Shown piece by piece: positions 4,900 to 7,821 of a stretch of DNA of 7,821 nt. The position numbers and the translations under genes are program-made. The stretch comes from Proteobacteria bacterium UBA4575 (GTDB taxonomy: Bacteria; Pseudomonadota; Gammaproteobacteria; UBA4575). Under the pieces are notes generated by a model that saw only the letters and a program-made list of their open reading frames with translations, searched no databases and had not been told where the DNA came from. Positions within the stretch are counted from its first letter, which is position 1. Every line of letters starts with the position of its first letter. The stretch covers positions 3,899 through 11,719 of the forward strand of contig DGKH01000010.1 of assembly GCA_002386945.1 (NCBI GenBank). The letters are read 5' to 3'.

Positions 4900-7821
4900 T
4901 TAAGTGTTAAGGCTAAGGTCGACTAAGAACGGACCATGCGTGAACAAGATGCTACCGCGGATACGTCGCTGTGGATAAATTGGCGCCAATGCCTGCGCAT
5001 ATTGTTGCAGCTGTGCAAGGTGTTTCAGAGCCTCTGATTGTGCTGTTTGTTGGTCTTTAAGTGGCTCTGTTTTATAGTCGATAATATGGATTTCATCGTG
5101 GTCGACAATGAGGCGGTCAATAATAAATACCCCCTGTCGTTGGCTATGTGCAGAGGCAATTGATAGCTCATTAAAGGCCTGTTGAGTTGATTTCAGTTGA
5201 AAAACCTCTGCGTTTGCTGGGTCTTGAATACAGTTTTGTGCCTCGCTCAGGATGGCAGCATAGTCTAAAGTTTGTGCGCCATAACGGGTCTCTAGGCGAA
5301 GCAGGCAATCTGCCGGTGATAAGCTGGATGCTTGGCTCATCCACTCCAAACATTGATGCAAGACGATGCCGCGTAGGCGTGCTATTTCATCACCTACACG
5401 CTCAGTCGTTGCAGTTTGTTGACTGAGCTTTGGTGTTAACTTCTGTGTGATTATCTTATCCAGTTTCGATGTCGTTATCACAGGCGCAGTTGCGCTATTC
5501 ACTGGCAGTGGACTCAGTTCAGGTCTGTTCTCACTTTGTTTCTGCCACAGTGACTGATGATCATCGTCTTCAGTAAGCCAGGCAGCCTGCATCAGGCTAT
5601 GCCAGCTTTCACCCTTGTTACTAGGCGTAATACATCCGGTAACAATCAATGCTTGGCAGCTGCGAGTGATCGCGACATAGAGCAAATTCAATTCTTCTGC
5701 TTGTTTTAATTGGCTAGCATTTTTTAAATCACTGATGCTTGCTGTTCTCTTACTCTTAGGCCCAGCCAACAAGAAATGGCTAGGTCGATCTGCTTCTACC
5801 GGCCAATCACAGAGTGCAGTGTAGTGATCACTTTCGGTCTTGCGCGGGCCTGTATTGGCTAAAAAGACGATTGGTGACTCTAATCCCTTGGCTGAATGTA
5901 TGGTCATGATATTCACACAGTTTTGTGTCTGTGCACTGAGCTCAGCGATTGGTTGAGTTTCCTCAAAGTAACGCAGGAAACTTTGAATGCTAGGGTAGCG
6001 ACCACTATTCGCTTCTAGGCTGATATTTAGGAATTGCTGTAATCGTGCGATGACTTGCTCGTTATCATGCAGGGGTACAGCTTGGCGATAACGGGTAATC
6101 AGCTCGCGTTGTTCAAAGATCGTATTTAATAAATCGTGTACCGGTATGTGATCGGCCAGCGCCTGCCACTCAACTAAAGTGCTATGAGCCTGTTTCAAAC
6201 TATCTTGCTCATTACCTTCATTACTCGCGCTATATGCCGCCAGTTTGTGAGTCCAATGTTTGGCTTCATACGCCTGCAGTTGTAATAGCTGGCTGTCTTC
6301 GATATTGAATATTGGACTCTTAAGGACATGGCCTAAGGCAATATCATTCAGCGGGTTCTTTAAAATCTGCAATAGGGCTAGCAGGTCTTTGATTTCTAAA
6401 TAATCGGCGAGCCTAGTCTTGCTGTCAGCTAGGAAGGGGATGCCAATCTCGTTCATGCCTAGTTTAAGTTCATTCAGCTTACTTCGATTGCGTAGCAGAA
6501 TGAGGACATCGCTATAACCTGCGGCACGATAGTGACCATCGTCAAACACCGGGGTTTCTTCATCGATTAATGCCTGAATGCGTTTGGCAATCAGACGGCC
6601 TTCTTCAAGATAGACTGACTCCTCAATCTCAACCTTGGCCTCTAGTAAGGGATTGCGAAAAGTGATCTCACTCGTCGGCTGCGCCTGTTTTGGCAGCTTT
6701 TCCTGCTCAATAAGAGGATGGATTTCGAGCATGCCCCAGCGATCGCTATGCTGGCATTGGTGCGTGCTAAAGGCTGGGAAACGGCTGGCAAGGCGAGTGA
6801 ATAGGCTGTTGACGGCATCGATGATGATCGCTGCCGAGCGCCAAGAGTGGTCATTATTGAAATGCTGGCTGCCATATTCTCGTTGTGACCACTCGTTTGC
6901 ATATTGTTGGATGCTGGAGTTGGCACCACGGAAACCATAAATCGACTGTTTTACATCACCGACTAAAAATAGGCTTGCTGGGTCCAGTGTCTCGCTCAAT
7001 TGCTCCTTAGAGGAGAGCAGTAGCGGCTGCAGGAACTGCCACTGGATCGGGTTGGTATCTTGAAATTCATCGACTAAATAATGTCGAATACGCATACCTA
7101 GTTTGTATTGCACCCACAGTGCTTGTCCTTGATCACGTAATAATCGAAAGGTCTCCCACTCCAAGTCGGAAAAATCGACTACACCCTGTTCGCGCTTAAG
7201 TGCTTGGAAGATCTCGATCAGACGTTGGCCACAGTAAAACCAAGCGGCACTGACACGGCGGTAAACCTTGCGTTGTTGTGTCTCAATCGCTAGATCTAAA
7301 TTGGCCTTGAGTAGGGCGATATCGTCTAAGCACTGCTCAGCGATCTCTGTGCCAACCTTCTTGATTAAGGGTTTAGACAGCTTATGAGGACTGCGTTCTT
7401 TGTCGTCCTTGGTGTAGAAAACGTTAGATAGCTTGAGAAGACGCTGATCTAGCGCTAGGTCAGCGTCAATGAAACGTTCAATCTCTAGTGCAAAGCCCTG
7501 TTGGGTGGCGCTACTGTGCCGAAAAACCTCAGCAACTTGCTTGCCGGCCCTGATCAATTCGTGTTCTGAGGCGAATGGCTCTAGTTCTTCATGCTGTTGA
7601 TCTAGACAGTGCATGGCGTGGTCTAAATTGTGGCCATCGATGAAGCTGCGCCATTCATTCTGCTTGTCTAAAAATAACTTAAGCAGGTCGCCTAATGTGG
7701 CATAACTGGTGCACCACTGGGCTAAACAGGTGATTTCTTCAGATAATTTCTGCTCATTTGCCTGCTCACTGAGACGCAATAAGCGATTAAACGCCAAGTT
7801 TTGTAGTGGCGCGACCTCTTC
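4900..7821 (-). CDS. addA: AddA/RecB-type ATP-dependent helicase-nuclease, N-terminus beyond the window edge
   Basis: This superfamily 1A (UvrD-like) helicase with a C-terminal RecB-type nuclease processes double-strand breaks for RecA-dependent repair. 973 residues are visible; numbering here starts at the window edge. The frame is open through base 7821, so the TTG near 7797 is not the start, and motif I (Walker A) lies outside. Visible motifs in order: II, VDEFQDT (D251, E252); III, GDVKQSIYGFRGA (288-300); IV, HSWRS (325-329); V, TIHSAKGLE (640-648); VI, LLYVAITRS (713-721). The nuclease domain has H822 (LHQCLEW), D902 (IIDRL), D915 and K917 (IIDYKTEP) and QLQQYAQAL (937-945). The D902-D915 spacing of 13 equals that of the RecB catalytic aspartates. 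Both halves therefore look active. The DEFQDTNPIQ and GDVKQSIY wording, and a C-terminus ending soon after the nuclease, favour AddA over RecB, but RecB is not excluded. An AddB-like partner would be expected upstream, outside the window. Confidence 0.85.
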   Translation of the reverse strand, partial: EEVAPLQNLAFNRLLRLSEQANEQKLSEEITCLAQWCTSYATLGDLLKLFLDKQNEWRSFIDGHNLDHAMHCLDQQHEELEPFASEHELIRAGKQVAEVFRHSSATQQGFALEIERFIDADLALDQRLLKLSNVFYTKDDKERSPHKLSKPLIKKVGTEIAEQCLDDIALLKANLDLAIETQQRKVYRRVSAAWFYCGQRLIEIFQALKREQGVVDFSDLEWETFRLLRDQGQALWVQYKLGMRIRHYLVDEFQDTNPIQWQFLQPLLLSSKEQLSETLDPASLFLVGDVKQSIYGFRGANSSIQQYANEWSQREYGSQHFNNDHSWRSAAIIIDAVNSLFTRLASRFPAFSTHQCQHSDRWGMLEIHPLIEQEKLPKQAQPTSEITFRNPLLEAKVEIEESVYLEEGRLIAKRIQALIDEETPVFDDGHYRAAGYSDVLILLRNRSKLNELKLGMNEIGIPFLADSKTRLADYLEIKDLLALLQILKNPLNDIALGHVLKSPIFNIEDSQLLQLQAYEAKHWTHKLAAYSASNEGNEQDSLKQAHSTLVEWQALADHIPVHDLLNTIFEQRELITRYRQAVPLHDNEQVIARLQQFLNISLEANSGRYPSIQSFLRYFEETQPIAELSAQTQNCVNIMTIHSAKGLESPIVFLANTGPRKTESDHYTALCDWPVEADRPSHFLLAGPKSKRTASISDLKNASQLKQAEELNLLYVAITRSCQALIVTGCITPSNKGESWHSLMQAAWLTEDDDHQSLWQKQSENRPELSPLPVNSATAPVITTSKLDKIITQKLTPKLSQQTATTERVGDEIARLRGIVLHQCLEWMSQASSLSPADCLLRLETRYGAQTLDYAAILSEAQNCIQDPANAEVFQLKSTQQAFNELSIASAHSQRQGVFIIDRLIVDHDEIHIIDYKTEPLKDQQTAQSEALKHLAQLQQYAQALAPIYPQRRIRGSILFTHGPFLVDLSLNT

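Noticed and set aside
4892..4904. CTTAA-TCT-TTAAG inverted repeat at the end of the helicase gene
   Set aside because: It is a short, AT-only 5-bp stem overlapping the stop codon with no T run; it is expected by chance in AT-rich spacer.
6635..6940. Overlapping open frames of about 100 codons on both strands
   Set aside because: They lie inside the helicase gene, whose motif III and IV region is read continuously through here.
7795..7797. TTG as the start of the helicase gene
   Set aside because: The same frame is open through the window edge and a complete helicase needs Walker A and motif Ia further upstream.

Overview
The window looks like an ordinary chromosomal housekeeping segment of a gammaproteobacterium. 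Every protein gene reads as a gammaproteobacterial-type version of a conserved family: ValS, HolC (DNA polymerase III chi, essentially a proteobacterial subunit), PepA, an RDD membrane protein, XerD, DsbC and an AddA/RecB-type helicase-nuclease. Base composition is intermediate, roughly balanced between AT and GC by eye, and nothing stands out as foreign. The genus cannot be fixed from the sequence alone. The AddA-like enzyme and the gene order are compatible with one of the marine or Oceanospirillales/Pseudomonadales-like groups, but that is only a guess.

Layout. Bases 1-332 (minus) are the first 110 codons of valS, cut by the left edge. Bases 333-516 are non-coding and hold a nested inverted repeat and a small GC hairpin in the presumed valS leader. 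holC (517-939) and pepA (970-2460) follow on the minus strand; with valS they form the classic pepA-holC-valS block, transcribed right to left. Bases 2461-2577 carry a hairpin and an extended -10 element likely to drive pepA. An RDD-family membrane protein gene (2578-3003, minus) lies upstream and is divergent from xerD (3140-4087, plus). The 136 bases between those two starts hold a dyad and a candidate xerD -10. dsbC (4140-4862, plus) follows xerD, probably in one transcript. It converges on a large helicase-nuclease gene (4900 to the right edge, minus) whose N-terminus lies outside the window.

Functions. The genes cover translation (ValS), replication clamp loading (HolC), peptide turnover and possible DNA architecture (PepA), chromosome dimer resolution (XerD), periplasmic disulfide isomerisation (DsbC) and double-strand-break processing (AddA-like). 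PepA is a known accessory protein for XerCD at plasmid cer sites in E. coli, so its closeness to xerD is notable but may be chance. lptF/lptG, commonly found beside pepA in this class, are absent between pepA and the RDD gene.

I found no evidence for a novel defence, mobile or biosynthetic system here. The most unusual non-coding structure is the nested inverted repeat at 403-450.
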